NCBI RefSeq assembly: GCF_001544695.2
Contig: NZ_FCOM02000005.1
Coordinates: forward strand, 186,001-250,000
DNA length: 64,000 bases
Direction of reading: 5' to 3'
Source: Caballeronia arvi
GTDB taxonomy: Bacteria > Pseudomonadota > Gammaproteobacteria > Burkholderiales > Burkholderiaceae
In this document: in pieces, positions 26,225 through 36,398 of the stretch
Position numbering within the stretch: the first letter of the stretch is position 1
Layout of the letters: each line of letters starts with the position of its first letter
Notes under the pieces: model-generated
Told to the model about the DNA's origin: nothing
Seen by the model: only the letters and a program-made list of their open reading frames with translations
Databases searched by the model: none
Program-made: the position numbers and the translations under genes

Positions 26225-26776
26225 TCACGCCGCGCCGGCCTTGAGCACGTTCCAGCGAATCGCGACGGGATCGACGCGCTCGCTGCTCAGCGACGCATCG
26301 CCGTCCTGCATCATCAACTGCAAACGCATCGTCCGTTCAGCGAGTTTGCCGAGCGCTTCGGCGACGCCATCTTCCAGCGACCAGACCGTCACGTTCTGCA
26401 AGCGCTCGACTTTGCCCTTTACGCCCTGCCACCAGATGTCCGCCGTTCTGCCGGCGTAAGCGATCACGATCACGCGGTCCGAGCGGCCGCTCGCCTTCGA
26501 GATGCGCCGCTCGTCGGGCTGGCCGACTTCGATCCATGTCTGAATCTGTCCGGTGAGATCCTTTTGCCAGAGGTCGGGCTCGTCGGTATCGGAAAGGCCC
26601 TTGCAGAATTCGAGACGCTCGTCCGCGAAGAGGCCGAATGCGGCAACGCGCACCATCATCCGTTCGTCGGTCTCCGATGGATGACGCGCGATGGTCAGGG
26701 AATGATCGCCATAGTAGTGGCGATCCATATCGGCAACCTGGAGGTCTGCCTTGTATATCGTGGATTTGAGAGCCAT
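26225..26776 (-). CDS. yaeQ: YaeQ family protein
   Basis: 183 aa, full length for the family: MALKSTIYKADLQVADMDRHYYGDHSLTIARHPSETDERMM at the N terminus, WIEVGQPDERRISKASGRSD in the middle. YaeQ has a PD-(D/E)XK nuclease-like fold, but its biological role is unclear (the E. coli protein was tied to rfaH suppression). It converges on the VOC gene with 3 bp between their stops. Confidence 0.93.
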   Translation of the reverse strand: MALKSTIYKADLQVADMDRHYYGDHSLTIARHPSETDERMMVRVAAFGLFADERLEFCKGLSDTDEPDLWQKDLTGQIQTWIEVGQPDERRISKASGRSDRVIVIAYAGRTADIWWQGVKGKVERLQNVTVWSLEDGVAEALGKLAERTMRLQLMMQDGDASLSSERVDPVAIRWNVLKAGAA

Positions 26777-27004
26777 TCAGCATCGGACGCCGGTTTTTTG
26801 GCCGGCGGGAAGGATTGTCGATACGCACGACGACGTCGCGCGAAAGCGACATTGTGCGTTGAATCGATGCTGATTTGGAAGACGGCAAGGCGAACTTATC
26901 CCGCGGGCGCGTATTTCGCCGACGATAAATTCGGGCCTAAATCAAATCACCGGCACGATTCGGATCGCGCCGATCACTGTTTTATCGGAATTGCAGAAAA
27001 CCGC

Positions 27005-27349
27005 TTACTGATCGATGAAACGATCGGTGGTCCACATGCCTTGCGTATCGTTATTGGAGGCATTGACGAATTCGACGTCATGCCCAACTACACGAATCAC
27101 GCGAAAATGCGATTCAACCGGAGTCGAAATGCATTCGAAACCCTCGAAAAACTGCTGCATCTTCTGATGCTCGCCAGCTCTCGCGTGCTGGTCGGCCGAA
27201 TCGAACTTGTCCTTGGACAAGCAGCCATACGAGTTTGGCCGGAAGGTGAACGTCTGCTGCGGCTGAATGACGTTGTCTTGGGCTTGCGCCGCGGAGACGG
27301 CTGTGAACAAACCCATCATCGCGAAGAGAGCACTGGCGCGTTTCTTCAT
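27005..27349 (-). CDS. Small exported protein, function unknown
   Basis: 114 aa with a clear signal peptide (KKRASALFAMMGLFTAVSAAQAQ, cleavage probably after AQA) and an ideal GGAGG ribosome site before the ATG at 27349. The mature part has two cysteines (CLSKDKF, FECIST) that could form a disulfide. It looks like the small periplasmic proteins common in Burkholderia, but I do not recognise a named family. Confidence 0.8.
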   Translation of the reverse strand: MKKRASALFAMMGLFTAVSAAQAQDNVIQPQQTFTFRPNSYGCLSKDKFDSADQHARAGEHQKMQQFFEGFECISTPVESHFRVIRVVGHDVEFVNASNNDTQGMWTTDRFIDQ

Positions 27350-27747
27350 GTATAGCCTCCAAACGGAACCGTTTCGAAATTAGCTATGTAATTAAAAGCG
27401 GATGACCGCAAGACTCATGCTAATTGAGGGCGTTGAACTTGCAAGCATATGTTGTGTGCGATCGCAACACGTCAGAATGTCGCAGCCTCATTCAAATATG
27501 GGAGCGAGCGTCGCGGTGAATGAAATACTTCGAAAAGGCGCCGAGATAGAAATGAAAGCTTACGCTTTGAGCGGTAAGCGTGCGGCAATTTGCCTCTCGA
27601 CGTCGTTTGGTGCACTGCATTAATCACGCGTGCGCGAAGTCCAACGTATCCAGGAGCCGGGCGCGTGACGTCAAGCTGGCTGAACGGCCTATTGCCATGC
27701 TCGCGGGTTCATGGATAAATCGACGCATCGAACCAAGGAGATCCAGC
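27350..27747. other. Intergenic region, no supportable gene
   Basis: About 400 bp between divergent genes. It should contain the promoter of the small exported protein and that of the LysE-type exporter. Open frames here lack ribosome sites and recognisable sequence. No RNA gene is evident. Confidence 0.5.
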
Positions 27748-28374
27748 ATGACCCTCGCTCAATGGCTGCCGTTCGCGATCGCGTCGGCGATTCTCGTCGC
27801 GATTCCCGGCCCCACCGTGTTGCTCGTCGTGTCCTACGCCCTCGGCCACGGCCGCAAATACGCCTATGCGACGACAGTCGGCGTCGCGCTCGGCGATCTC
27901 ACCGCAATGACCGCATCGATGCTCGGCCTCGGCGTGCTGCTCGCGGCATCCGCCGAACTGTTCATGGTCGTGAAATGGATCGGCGCGGCTTATCTCGTGT
28001 ATCTCGGCCTCAAACTGTGGCGCGCGCCGGTCATCGATACGGACGCCGTGCAGCCCACCGGCGAATTGCGGACGGGCCGGATCATGGCGCACGCCTATGC
28101 CGTCACGACGCTGAACCCTAAGAGCATCATCTTCTTCGTCGCGTTCGTGCCGCAATTCGTCGATCCGCACGCGGCGAGCGTGTCGCAGATCGCGATCCTG
28201 GAAGCGACCTTCGTCGGGCTCGCGACCGCCAATGCGTTCGCGTACGCGCTGCTCGCGTCCGGCGCGCGCAAGGCGATCCGCAAACCTTCGGTGCAGCGTG
28301 CGGTCAACCGCACGGGCGGCGCGCTCCTGATGGGCGCGGGCGTCGTCGCGGCAGCATGGAAGAAGGCGGCATGA
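27748..28374 (+). CDS. LysE/RhtB family amino-acid or metabolite exporter
   Basis: 208 aa inner-membrane protein with about six hydrophobic segments. The family signature near the N terminus (ILVAIPGPTVLLVVSYALGHGRKYA) and the conserved LNPKSIIFFVAFVPQFV loop are present. Members export amino acids such as lysine, threonine or homoserine lactone; the substrate here is unknown. ATG at 27748 has AAGGAG upstream. The stop overlaps the next gene (ATGA), so the two are co-translated. Confidence 0.92.
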   Translation: MTLAQWLPFAIASAILVAIPGPTVLLVVSYALGHGRKYAYATTVGVALGDLTAMTASMLGLGVLLAASAELFMVVKWIGAAYLVYLGLKLWRAPVIDTDAVQPTGELRTGRIMAHAYAVTTLNPKSIIFFVAFVPQFVDPHAASVSQIAILEATFVGLATANAFAYALLASGARKAIRKPSVQRAVNRTGGALLMGAGVVAAAWKKAA

Positions 28375-28841
28375 GCACGCCCGATGATTGGACCGCGAGC
28401 GCGCGGCGCGTCTACTTCGGCTTGCTGGAGGACTGGAACAGGCAGGACGCAGCAGCGATGGCGGCGCGTTTCACGGATCGCGGCAGCCTCGTTGGTTTCG
28501 ACGGCAGCGTCATCGACGGGCGCACGTGCATCGAGGCGCACCTTCGGCCGATCTTCGCCGGGCATCCGACGCCGCGTTTCGTGGCAAAGGTCCGCGAAGT
28601 GAGGCGCATGGCGAACGGGCAGACGCTGTTGTTGCGCGCCGTCGCGGGCATGTGGCCGCGCGGCGCGACCGCGCTGGAACCGAGTTTGAACGCGATTCAG
28701 ACGATCGTGCTGTCGCTCTGCGATGGCGCGTATCGGATCGAGATGTTTCAGAACACGCCAGCGGCGTTTCACGGTCGACCTGACGAAATCGAGAAGCTCA
28801 GCGCGGAGTTGCGCGACGTCGGCAAGCCCGCAGGCGCGTAG
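28371..28841 (+). CDS. SnoaL-like / NTF2-fold protein
   Basis: 156 aa (MSTPDDWTASARRVYFGLLEDW). The pattern of helix, AAAMAARFTDRGSLVGFDGSVIDGR, then IEAHLRPIFAGHPTPRFVAKVREVRRM is that of the SgcJ/EcaC-type SnoaL-like family of small cone-shaped proteins. These act as cyclases, isomerases or binding proteins; no catalytic residues can be assigned. It overlaps the LysE gene by 4 bp and ends 1 bp before the mnmE stop on the other strand. Confidence 0.82.
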   Translation: MSTPDDWTASARRVYFGLLEDWNRQDAAAMAARFTDRGSLVGFDGSVIDGRTCIEAHLRPIFAGHPTPRFVAKVREVRRMANGQTLLLRAVAGMWPRGATALEPSLNAIQTIVLSLCDGAYRIEMFQNTPAAFHGRPDEIEKLSAELRDVGKPAGA

Positions 28842-28842
28842 C

Positions 28843-30231
28843 CTATTTTCCGATGCAGAAGCGGCTGAAGATCACGCCCAACAGATCATCGGACGTGAAC
28901 TCGCCTGTGATCGCGTTGAGATTGTCCTGCGCGAGCCGCAACTCTTCGGCGAAAAGATCGAGCGCCTGCGAGTGCTGATCCGCGTGTTCTGCAGCGAGTG
29001 CGAGGTGCTCGCGTGCTTCGCGCAACGCAATCAGATGCCGTTCGCGCGCCAGATATACGCTTTCCGCGCCTGCCTGCCAGCCGGCGATCTTCAGAAGCTC
29101 GCTGCGCAATAGCGAGATTCCGTCGCCGGTCTTGGCTGACAGATTCACTTCACGCGCGTGACTCGCGCCGTCGCGCACGACGGCCGGCGCGCCTGCGAGA
29201 TCCGTCTTGTTCATCACCCGCACGACGGGCACGCCCGCCGGGAAGCGCGCGGCAATGACGTGATCTTCCGGCGTTGCGCCTTCGCGCGCATCGAGAAGAT
29301 GGAGAACGACGTCGGCGCGCTCGATCTCACCCCACGTGCGCTCGATGCCGATGCGCTCCACTTCGTCCTGTGTATCGCGCAGCCCTGCCGTATCGATGAT
29401 GTGCAGCGGAATGCCTTCGACCTGGATCGTCTGTGCGACCTTGTCACGCGTCGTGCCGGCAATCGGCGTGACGATCGCGAGTTCCGCGCCCGCGAGCGCG
29501 TTGAGTAGCGACGATTTACCCACGTTCGGCTGGCCCGCGAGCACCACGGACAAACCTTCGCGCAACAGCGCGCCTTGACGCGCATCGGCGAGAACGGTGT
29601 CGAGCCGCTCGCGGATGCGCGCGAGTTTGCCGCGCGCGTCAGCTGCTTCGAGAAAGTCGATTTCTTCCTCGGGAAAATCGAGCGTTGCTTCAACGAGCAT
29701 GCGCAGATTGATCACATCCTCGACGAGCGCGTGAATCTCGCGCGAAAACGCGCCTTCCAGCGAGCGGCCGGCCGAGCGCGCTGCCGCTTCCGTGCTCGCT
29801 TCGATCAGATCGGCGACAGCTTCTGCCTGTGCGAGATCGAGCTTGTCGTTGAGGAAAGCGCGCCGCGTGAATTCGCCAGGTTCAGCGAGGCGCAGACCGA
29901 ATTCTCGACCGGTTTCGATGGCACGCTGCAGAACCAGTTGCAGCACGATCGGGCCGCCATGTCCCTGTAGTTCCAGCACGTGCTCGCCCGTGTAGGAATG
30001 GGGCGCGGGGAAGTAAAGGGCGATACCGCGATCGAGCGCTTCGCCATTGCCGTCGACAAACGGAACATAGCTCGCATGCCGCGGCGCAAGCGTCTGACCG
30101 CACAACGCTTGCATGGCTTTCTGCGCGGCGCCTTCTCCCGAACGGCCGAACGACAGACGCACGACGCCGATGCCGCCGCGTCCCGGCGCGGTAGCGATTG
30201 CGACGATCGGATCGGTGTCGTTGCTCAGCAT
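28843..30231 (-). CDS. mnmE: tRNA modification GTPase MnmE
   Basis: 462 aa, full length. With MnmG it makes 5-carboxymethylaminomethyl-uridine at the wobble position of tRNAs. The N-terminal folate-binding domain ([16 protein letters not shown]) is followed by a helical domain and an inserted G domain ([33 protein letters not shown]). The C-terminal FCIGK carries the conserved Cys. The start at 30231 (MLSNDTDP) matches the family; the frame extends further upstream but reads poorly. Confidence 0.96.
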   Translation of the reverse strand: MLSNDTDPIVAIATAPGRGGIGVVRLSFGRSGEGAAQKAMQALCGQTLAPRHASYVPFVDGNGEALDRGIALYFPAPHSYTGEHVLELQGHGGPIVLQLVLQRAIETGREFGLRLAEPGEFTRRAFLNDKLDLAQAEAVADLIEASTEAAARSAGRSLEGAFSREIHALVEDVINLRMLVEATLDFPEEEIDFLEAADARGKLARIRERLDTVLADARQGALLREGLSVVLAGQPNVGKSSLLNALAGAELAIVTPIAGTTRDKVAQTIQVEGIPLHIIDTAGLRDTQDEVERIGIERTWGEIERADVVLHLLDAREGATPEDHVIAARFPAGVPVVRVMNKTDLAGAPAVVRDGASHAREVNLSAKTGDGISLLRSELLKIAGWQAGAESVYLARERHLIALREAREHLALAAEHADQHSQALDLFAEELRLAQDNLNAITGEFTSDDLLGVIFSRFCIGK

Positions 30232-30542
30232 GACGGAAGTGGGAGTGGATGGGTCAAGAGTGCCGGCATTGTATCGCGGAGCAGGATGCGCGCCGGTATG
30301 CCACTGGTACAAAGCGAGCGCGTACGTTATCTTTTTTGAGATACTGTCGTAGGTCGGCGTCGAGAGAAGAATTTTGTGGCAATGCCCAGCAAACACTTGC
30401 CGGGTGGTACGTTGCGGTGAGAACTAGCTGCTGTTAGGCAGCTAGATAGAGCACTTAATCAAGATAAACGAACGCAGCTTCACGTAAAAAGTAGCCCGTG
30501 TAGTTGACTCGTAATCAGCGATTGCCTTGCACAATCCAGCCC
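30232..30542. other. Divergent promoter region, mnmE / XRE regulator
   Basis: About 310 bp with no gene I can support. It should hold the promoters of mnmE (leftward) and the XRE gene (rightward). It is AT-richer than the surroundings at 30310-30350 and 30440-30490. Confidence 0.4.
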
Positions 30543-30959
30543 ATGCCTACACCGCAAGAAAAAGCCGATTTCTCCGAGCGGCTCAAATTCTCGATGTCCC
30601 GCGCACCCGAACGCATGCGCGGCGCGACGGATCTCGCATTGCATTTCAATCTGCGCTACCAGGGGGAGCCGGTTTCGCCTCAGACCGCGCATAAATGGCT
30701 CACCGCGCGCTCGATTCCGACCGTCGACAAACTGAAGACCCTCGCGGAATGGTTCAAGGTCGATCAGCACTGGCTGCATTACGGGCCGCCGCCGAGCGGT
30801 AGTCCGCAAGTGACGCCGAAACCGCTCGCCCGTGACGAACAGTATCCGGCGTCGGAGGAGACGCTCGAACTGGCGACGAAAATCGAAGCGCTGTCGCCGC
30901 ATCATCGCTATTTGCTCGAGGAACTCGTCGAGCAATTTTATGGATCGATGACGCGGTGA
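30543..30959 (+). CDS. XRE-like helix-turn-helix regulator
   Basis: 138 aa starting MPTPQEKADFSERLKFSMSR. The central part (ATDLALHFNLRYQGEPVSPQTAHKWLTARSIPTVDKLKTLAEWF) is a lambda-repressor-like HTH, and KVDQHWLHYGPPP is typical of its end. The tail (SPHHRYLLEELVEQFYG) probably dimerises. Target unknown. A weaker upstream start at 30504 is possible. A broken relative lies directly downstream. Confidence 0.82.
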   Translation: MPTPQEKADFSERLKFSMSRAPERMRGATDLALHFNLRYQGEPVSPQTAHKWLTARSIPTVDKLKTLAEWFKVDQHWLHYGPPPSGSPQVTPKPLARDEQYPASEETLELATKIEALSPHHRYLLEELVEQFYGSMTR

Positions 30960-31005
30960 GCAGTCGTTACGCGCGTTCGGGCAACTTCTCGTGCATTTGG
31001 GATAA

Positions 31006-31344
31006 ATCGTAGGCCGTTGGCGAAAGTACGCTAACGCACTGATTCGCCGATTTTCTGCCACTCGCCTTTGCTTCGATGAGACGATTTCGGACACCACCGC
31101 TGAAAACCGGTTGGGCGCCCGCTATTTGCCTAACCCGGCAAACATGCGTCGGCTGGCCCAGCTAACGGGCAAGTCTGTTGAATGGCTCGTCGGGCAAAGC
31201 GCCGATCGAGAGCATCATGCCTATCCGGAGGAGGCTTAAGTACCCGCTTCGTACGAGGCGGACACCTTCGCGGACAGAGAGAGACAGCGAAAAGCCGCGG
31301 TAAAGGAACTGCTCCTCCGCGCGCTGAGAGAACTGGGCGATTGA
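31006..31344 (+). pseudogene. Remnant of a small DNA-binding regulator
   Basis: One frame reads ALIRRFSATRLCFDETISDT and later NPANMRRLAQLTGKSVEWLV, which looks like the end of an HTH domain. A TAA follows at 31237. The same frame then continues with protein-like sequence (FADRERQRKAAVKELLLRAL) to a TGA at 31344. There is no start codon with a ribosome site. I read it as a decayed regulator gene with an in-frame stop, perhaps a duplicate of its neighbour. Confidence 0.35.
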
Positions 31345-31371
31345 AGAAAAGAGATCGCACCGCCTGAAAAC

Positions 31372-31397
31372 AAAACGCCCGGCAAGCCGGGCGTTTC
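31372..31397 (-). terminator. Rho-independent terminator of the yidC operon
   Basis: AAACGCCCGG (31373-31382) pairs with CCGGGCGTTT (31387-31396) around CAAG. On the minus strand the stem is followed by TTTTGTTTT, placed about 30 bp after the yidC stop. Confidence 0.8.
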
Positions 31398-31425
31398 CAC
31401 ATGCAGATCAAATCAGACGCAGCGC

Positions 31426-33096
31426 TCAGGCCGCCTTCGTCTTTCCTTTACCCATCATGCGCGTGATGTAGTACTGCTGGGCGATCGACAGCACGTTGTT
31501 CACCACGTAATACAGCACGAGACCAGCGGGGAAGAAGAAGAACATGACCGAGAACGCGATCGGCATGAACATCATCATCTTTGCCTGAACGGGATCGGGC
31601 GGCGTCGGGTTCAGCTTGGTCTGCACGAACATCGACACGGCCATCAGCACCGGCAGGATGAAGTACGGGTCCTGCTGCGACAGATCGTGAATCCAGAGAA
31701 TCCACGGCGCGCCGCGCATTTCCACCGACGACAGCAGCACCCAGTACAGCGAGATGAACACCGGAATTTGCACGACCACCGGCAGGCAGCCGCCGAACGG
31801 ATTGACCTTTTCGGTCTTGTACAACTCCATCAGCGCGGCGTTCATCTTCTGCGGGTCGCTCTTCAGGCGCTCGCGGATCTGCTGCATGCGCGGCGTGATT
31901 TCCTTCATGCGCGCCATCGACTTGTAGCTCGCCGCGGACAGCGGGAAGAACACAGCCTTGATCAGCACTGTGAGCAGCACGATCGCCCAGCCCCAGTTGC
32001 CCACATAACCGTGGATCTTTTCGAGCAGCCAGAAGAGCGGCTTGGCGATGATCGTCACCATGCCGTAGTCCTTCACAAGCTCCAGACCCGGCGCGATGCC
32101 TTCGAGCATGCGCTCTTCTTCCGGGCCGGCGAAGAGACGCGCATCGACATTCACGCTTTGTCCCGGCGCGATGGTCTGCGCCGGCAGCGTGACGCCCACG
32201 CGATACAGCTCGGGGTCGATCTTCTGCACGTAGATGTCGCGCTTCACGCCCTGCTGCGGAATCCACGCCGACGCGAAGTAGTGCTGCACCATCGCGATCC
32301 AGCCGTTGTCGGAGGAGGGCTCGAACGATGCCTTGTTCTTGTCGATGTCGGAGAAGTCGATCTTCTGGAAGTGCTTCTGTTCCGTATAGACCGCCGGCCC
32401 GATGAACGTATGCGAGAAGCGCGGCGTCTCGACCGGCGTGTTGTCGCGCACGAGCTCCATGTAGAGCTTCGGCGAGACCGGCGCGGTGCCGACGTTCTCG
32501 ATCTTCGTGTCGACGTTGATCACATAGCTGCCGCGCGTGAACGTGTAAGTCTTGATGACCTTCACGCCACCCTTCACCGGCGATTCGAACGCGATCTTCA
32601 GCGTCTTTTCATCGCCCGTCATCGACGTCTGGCCGGGCACCGGCGTGAACACGTCGTTGTGGTTCGGGAAGTCGCCGCCGAGCAGGCCCGTGCGCGCGAG
32701 GTACGTATGGTTCGCGGTGTGATCGAACAGCGTGACGTAGAGGTTCGGCTGCTTGCCGTCGCCTTCCTTCATCAGCGTGAGCTTCGAGAGCGTGCCGCCG
32801 CGCGTGTCGATCTCACCGGAGTACACGTCCGTCGTGAACTTGACGAGTTGAGCCTGGGCCGTGGCGGGCGGCGTCGTCGAACCGGGAGCGGCGGCGCCGG
32901 CCGGCGCGTTAGGCAGCTCGGAAGGCTGCGCGCCGGATGCGGCCGAACCCGGTGCGGGGTTGCTGGCGGTCTTGGCCGGCTGCGTCGCGCTCGGGAAGAA
33001 CATCGACGGGCGCCCGTGGTCGCGTTGCCAGTTGTCGAACAGCAGGACAACTGACACGAAGAAGATGACCCATAGGACGGTGCGTTTGATATCCAT
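31426..33096 (-). CDS. yidC: Membrane protein insertase YidC
   Basis: 556 aa inner-membrane insertase that works alone or with SecYEG. An N-terminal membrane anchor ([17 protein letters not shown]) precedes a Pro/Ala-rich linker and the large periplasmic beta-sandwich domain. The conserved C-terminal core has five membrane segments (from [20 protein letters not shown], with the cytoplasmic loop [15 protein letters not shown], to [21 protein letters not shown]). It belongs to the rpmH-rnpA-yidD-yidC operon, 8 bp after yidD. Confidence 0.97.
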   Translation of the reverse strand: MDIKRTVLWVIFFVSVVLLFDNWQRDHGRPSMFFPSATQPAKTASNPAPGSAASGAQPSELPNAPAGAAAPGSTTPPATAQAQLVKFTTDVYSGEIDTRGGTLSKLTLMKEGDGKQPNLYVTLFDHTANHTYLARTGLLGGDFPNHNDVFTPVPGQTSMTGDEKTLKIAFESPVKGGVKVIKTYTFTRGSYVINVDTKIENVGTAPVSPKLYMELVRDNTPVETPRFSHTFIGPAVYTEQKHFQKIDFSDIDKNKASFEPSSDNGWIAMVQHYFASAWIPQQGVKRDIYVQKIDPELYRVGVTLPAQTIAPGQSVNVDARLFAGPEEERMLEGIAPGLELVKDYGMVTIIAKPLFWLLEKIHGYVGNWGWAIVLLTVLIKAVFFPLSAASYKSMARMKEITPRMQQIRERLKSDPQKMNAALMELYKTEKVNPFGGCLPVVVQIPVFISLYWVLLSSVEMRGAPWILWIHDLSQQDPYFILPVLMAVSMFVQTKLNPTPPDPVQAKMMMFMPIAFSVMFFFFPAGLVLYYVVNNVLSIAQQYYITRMMGKGKTKAA

Positions 33097-33104
33097 GCGT
33101 TGTC

Positions 33105-33410
33105 TCAGTGTCGATCGGAAAGCGCTTCAGCGCCGTTTAGTGTTGAAAGCTTGTCTTGCGCGGAGGCTTCGGCGTCCGTGCGCGATTCGTGCGCGTTGGG
33201 AGGCGGCACGAGATCGACGCCGCCCGCCGAAAAAGGATGGCAGCGGCAGAGCCGCTTCACGGCGAGATACGTGCCATGCGCGGCGCCATGATACTGGATT
33301 GCCTCGCGCGCGTAGTCGGAACAGGAAGGATAAAAGCGGCACCGGTTGCCGAGCAGGGGGCTCACAGCAAGCTTGTAGAAGCGTAACAACGCGATGAGTG
33401 CCGTTTGCAT
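33105..33410 (-). CDS. yidD: Membrane protein insertion efficiency factor YidD
   Basis: 101 aa. The family hallmarks are complete: [31 protein letters not shown] with its cysteines, and [18 protein letters not shown]. YidD is a small inner-membrane-associated protein that helps YidC-dependent insertion. The start at 33410 ([13 protein letters not shown]) matches homologues; an upstream extension to 33476 is unlikely. It lies between rnpA and yidC in the usual order. Confidence 0.94.
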   Translation of the reverse strand: MQTALIALLRFYKLAVSPLLGNRCRFYPSCSDYAREAIQYHGAAHGTYLAVKRLCRCHPFSAGGVDLVPPPNAHESRTDAEASAQDKLSTLNGAEALSDRH

Positions 33411-33472
33411 AAGCTTCGCGCCGCGCGCTGAAATCGCCATCGATGGGAGGCAAATCCGGCGCAATCCGCGCT

Positions 33473-33949
33473 TCATGACCCTGACGGGCCGGGTGTTTCG
33501 TCGACGGCGGGCGCATGAGGCGGCGCCGCCACGGATTCGGCCGCGCGGCGCGCAGCTTCGCGCACGGCACGGTCGAACAATGTTTCCAGCTCGCTGCTGA
33601 TCAACGCCCGAAGCGGCGGCGAGCTCGCGCTCGGCATCGCCTTGCGGTCGATCTTCGCATGCAGCCGAACGAGAATGTCGAATCCGTTCAACTGCGTGCG
33701 GCGCAGCCGGAACGCCTCGCGCGCAAGCCGTTTGACCAGATTGCGCGTGACGGCGCGCGGCGCCTGCTTCTTGCCGATCACCAGCCCGAGCCGCGCTTCC
33801 TTTCCGGACGGCTTGCCGTACAGAACGAAGTGCGGCGAACGGCGCCAGGGGCGCAAACGAAAAACGGATGAGAACTCATCCGTTTTCAGTAGCCTTGCGG
33901 CCTTGGGGAACGCGGCCTGCGCCGGCAACTGAACGATGTCCTGTTTCAA
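33473..33949 (-). CDS. rnpA: Ribonuclease P protein component
   Basis: Up to 158 aa. It has the RnpA core: [16 protein letters not shown], then [28 protein letters not shown], the basic signature helix that binds RNase P RNA in tRNA 5' maturation. The C terminus has a Pro/Ala-rich extension. There is no ATG near the N terminus. TTG at 33949 opens the frame and TTG at 33928 ([18 protein letters not shown]) is an equally likely start, closer to homologues. Confidence 0.94.
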   Translation of the reverse strand: MKQDIVQLPAQAAFPKAARLLKTDEFSSVFRLRPWRRSPHFVLYGKPSGKEARLGLVIGKKQAPRAVTRNLVKRLAREAFRLRRTQLNGFDILVRLHAKIDRKAMPSASSPPLRALISSELETLFDRAVREAARRAAESVAAPPHAPAVDETPGPSGS

Positions 33950-34016
33950 GACTTCTGTGCGGCGCGTGGGCGGCTCGCTGACATATGAACCTGACTGCGA
34001 GCTGCCATTGGCAAAC

Positions 34017-34151
34017 TTAGATTGCCAGGCGCTTGCGGCCCTTCGCGCGGCGAGCGTTGATGACCTTGCGGCCGCCAGCGGTCTTCATGCGAACGCGGAA
34101 ACCGTGGGTGCGCTTACGGCGCGTGACGGAAGGCTGGTAAGTACGTTTCAT
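34017..34151 (-). CDS. rpmH: 50S ribosomal protein L34
   Basis: 44 aa: [20 protein letters not shown] continuing to the basic end [13 protein letters not shown]. It is identical in pattern to other L34 proteins, a small component of the large ribosomal subunit near the exit tunnel. It is the first gene of the leftward rpmH-rnpA-yidD-yidC operon and is divergent from dnaA. Confidence 0.98.
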
Positions 34152-34556
34152 GGTGCTCTCACTTGAGTGTTGATTGACCGCGCGGGCTAGGCTCCAGTGG
34201 GGTCACTGCAAGCGCGATGTCCGGAGGTTCAGGAATTCTGTTTTCGCGGAACCCGCTATTTAAACCGTTTTCCTATTGACCGTCAATAGTTTAGCGCTTG
34301 TGAACACGGATTCAGGCACAAATCCGGCACGTCCGGCGCATTGATTTGACCCTGTGGATAACTCGCGCGATGCCCTGGTTTGGCGTTAGAATCTCGCCTT
34401 ACTCCCAAATATCCGCCCGCTGCTTCGGCCCGCCGTCCGCCCGCAAACCCTTGCGGCGTAAGCCTCCGAAGCATGCCTGCTCGGCTGTGCCGGGACTTGC
34501 CGAACGTTCGGCAAGCACGGCCCGCAGGTGCGGAGCAACCATAACGACCGCATTCG
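34152..34556. other. rpmH-dnaA intergenic region, probable oriC
   Basis: About 400 bp between divergent rpmH and dnaA, the usual place of the chromosome 1 origin in this group. A perfect DnaA box lies at 34353-34361 (TGTGGATAA, complement TTATCCACA). A 17-bp palindrome, CTATTGACCGTCAATAG, lies at 34273-34289 next to an AT-rich stretch. I found only one consensus DnaA box by eye; origins usually have several weaker ones. The region must also carry the rpmH and dnaA promoters. Confidence 0.5.
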
Positions 34557-36134
34557 ATGAACGATTTCTGGGAACACTGTTCCGCACTGCTGGCGCGTGA
34601 ACTCACGCCGCAGCAGTACGTCACGTGGATCAAGCCGCTGACCCCGGTGGACTTCGATGCCGACGCGAACACCCTGCGCATCGCCGCTCCCAACCGCTTC
34701 AAGCTCGACTGGGTGAAAAGCCAGTTCTCGGGCCGCATCGCCGATGTTGCGCGCGACTTTTTCAGCGCGCCCATCGACGTGCAATTCGTCCTCGATCCGA
34801 AGGCCACCGCGCGCAACGCGATCGGCGGCGGCCCCGCCGCGGCCCCGCGTCCGAGCGCGCCGGTTGCACCGCGCGCACCCGCGCCTTCGGCGGCCGCACC
34901 GCAGCCGCCGACCGTCGTCGCGCACGCAAACGCCACCGCGCACATCAACGCGCTCGCGGCCGAAGCGGCTCAGCAGGCCGCGCAAGCCACGCAGGAAGAT
35001 CAGGCCGATCTCGACCTCCCGAGCCTCGACGCCAACGAAGCCGCCGCGGGCCGGCGCACGTGGCGCCCGGGAGGCGCTCCGTCGGCGGGCGGTGAAACCG
35101 ATTCCGCCTACGAGCGTTCGAAACTGAACCCGGTGCTGACCTTCGACAACTTCGTCACCGGCAAGGCGAATCAGCTCGCACGCGCGGCCGCGATCCAGGT
35201 CGCGGACAACCCGGGCATTTCCTACAACCCGCTCTTTCTGTATGGCGGCGTGGGCCTCGGCAAGACACACCTGATTCACGCGATCGGCAATCAGTTGCTG
35301 ATGGACAAGGCGGGCGCGCGCATTCGCTACATTCACGCGGAGCAGTACGTGTCCGATGTCGTGAAGGCGTACCAGCGCAAGGCGTTCGACGACTTCAAGC
35401 GTTACTACCACTCGCTCGATCTGCTGCTCATCGACGATATTCAGTTCTTCTCCGGCAAGTCGCGCACGCAGGAAGAGTTCTTCTATGCATTCGAAGCGCT
35501 TGTCGCGAACAAGGCGCAGGTCATCATCACGAGCGATACGTATCCGAAGGAAATCTCCGGTATCGACGATCGTCTGATCTCGCGCTTCGATTCCGGCCTG
35601 ACGGTTGCGATCGAGCCGCCCGAGCTGGAAATGCGCGTCGCGATTCTCATGCGCAAGGCGCTTTCCGAAGGCGTGAGTCTCTCCGAAGACGTCGCGTTCT
35701 TCGTCGCGAAGCATCTGCGCTCGAACGTGCGCGAACTCGAAGGCGCGCTGCGCAAGATCCTCGCGTACTCGAAGTTTCATGGCCGCGACATCACCATCGA
35801 GCTGACCAAGGAAGCGCTGAAGGATCTGCTGACGGTGCAGAACCGCCAGATCTCCGTCGAGAACATTCAAAAGACGGTGGCGGACTTCTACAACATCAAG
35901 GTCGCCGACATGTATTCGAAAAAGAGGCCGGCTAACATTGCGCGCCCGCGCCAGATCGCGATGTATCTGGCGAAGGAGCTGACGCAAAAGAGCCTGCCCG
36001 AGATCGGTGAGCTCTTCGGCGGACGCGATCACACGACCGTGCTGCACGCGGTGCGCAAGATCGGTGCGGAGCGCGGCAACGACGCGCAACTGAACCACGA
36101 ACTGCACGTGCTCGAGCAGACGCTGAAGGGCTGA
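34557..36134 (+). CDS. dnaA: Chromosomal replication initiator DnaA
   Basis: 525 aa. Domain I ([25 protein letters not shown]) loads helicase. A long Ala/Pro-rich domain II linker spans about residues 80-180. The AAA+ domain has Walker A GGVGLGKT (about 230-237) and [10 protein letters not shown]. Domain IV ends with the DNA-binding signature [15 protein letters not shown]. It binds DnaA boxes and opens the origin. The ATG begins 405 bp from rpmH on the other side of the probable oriC and leads the dnaA-dnaN-gyrB cluster. Confidence 0.98.
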   Translation: MNDFWEHCSALLARELTPQQYVTWIKPLTPVDFDADANTLRIAAPNRFKLDWVKSQFSGRIADVARDFFSAPIDVQFVLDPKATARNAIGGGPAAAPRPSAPVAPRAPAPSAAAPQPPTVVAHANATAHINALAAEAAQQAAQATQEDQADLDLPSLDANEAAAGRRTWRPGGAPSAGGETDSAYERSKLNPVLTFDNFVTGKANQLARAAAIQVADNPGISYNPLFLYGGVGLGKTHLIHAIGNQLLMDKAGARIRYIHAEQYVSDVVKAYQRKAFDDFKRYYHSLDLLLIDDIQFFSGKSRTQEEFFYAFEALVANKAQVIITSDTYPKEISGIDDRLISRFDSGLTVAIEPPELEMRVAILMRKALSEGVSLSEDVAFFVAKHLRSNVRELEGALRKILAYSKFHGRDITIELTKEALKDLLTVQNRQISVENIQKTVADFYNIKVADMYSKKRPANIARPRQIAMYLAKELTQKSLPEIGELFGGRDHTTVLHAVRKIGAERGNDAQLNHELHVLEQTLKG

Positions 36135-36398
36135 CGACCGGGCGAAGCGGCGCGAGGAACGCTCACGTCATTTATTGCGCTCGAGAGGCTGTTTTTTGAC
36201 GTAAATGCCCCCATTTCTAGGGAGCGGTTCCGTTTTGAGGCACAATATAGGTTTAGCCGTCCGTGGCCTGGGCGGCTTTCGAGCGCAGTTTTTCGCGAGT
36301 GACCGGCGGGGGCCGGCAACGCGTGTTACGAGGTTGTCCGTCGGGCAATTCTGGTGGCGAAACCGGCAGACAGGCCGTCATATCAACGAAGGAACTCT

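Noticed and set aside
28843..28860. mnmE 3' end as an SGI1-type island insertion site
   Set aside because: The mnmE C terminus (FCIGK) is intact and abuts a normal co-linear gene 1 bp away; no integrase or repeat is present there.
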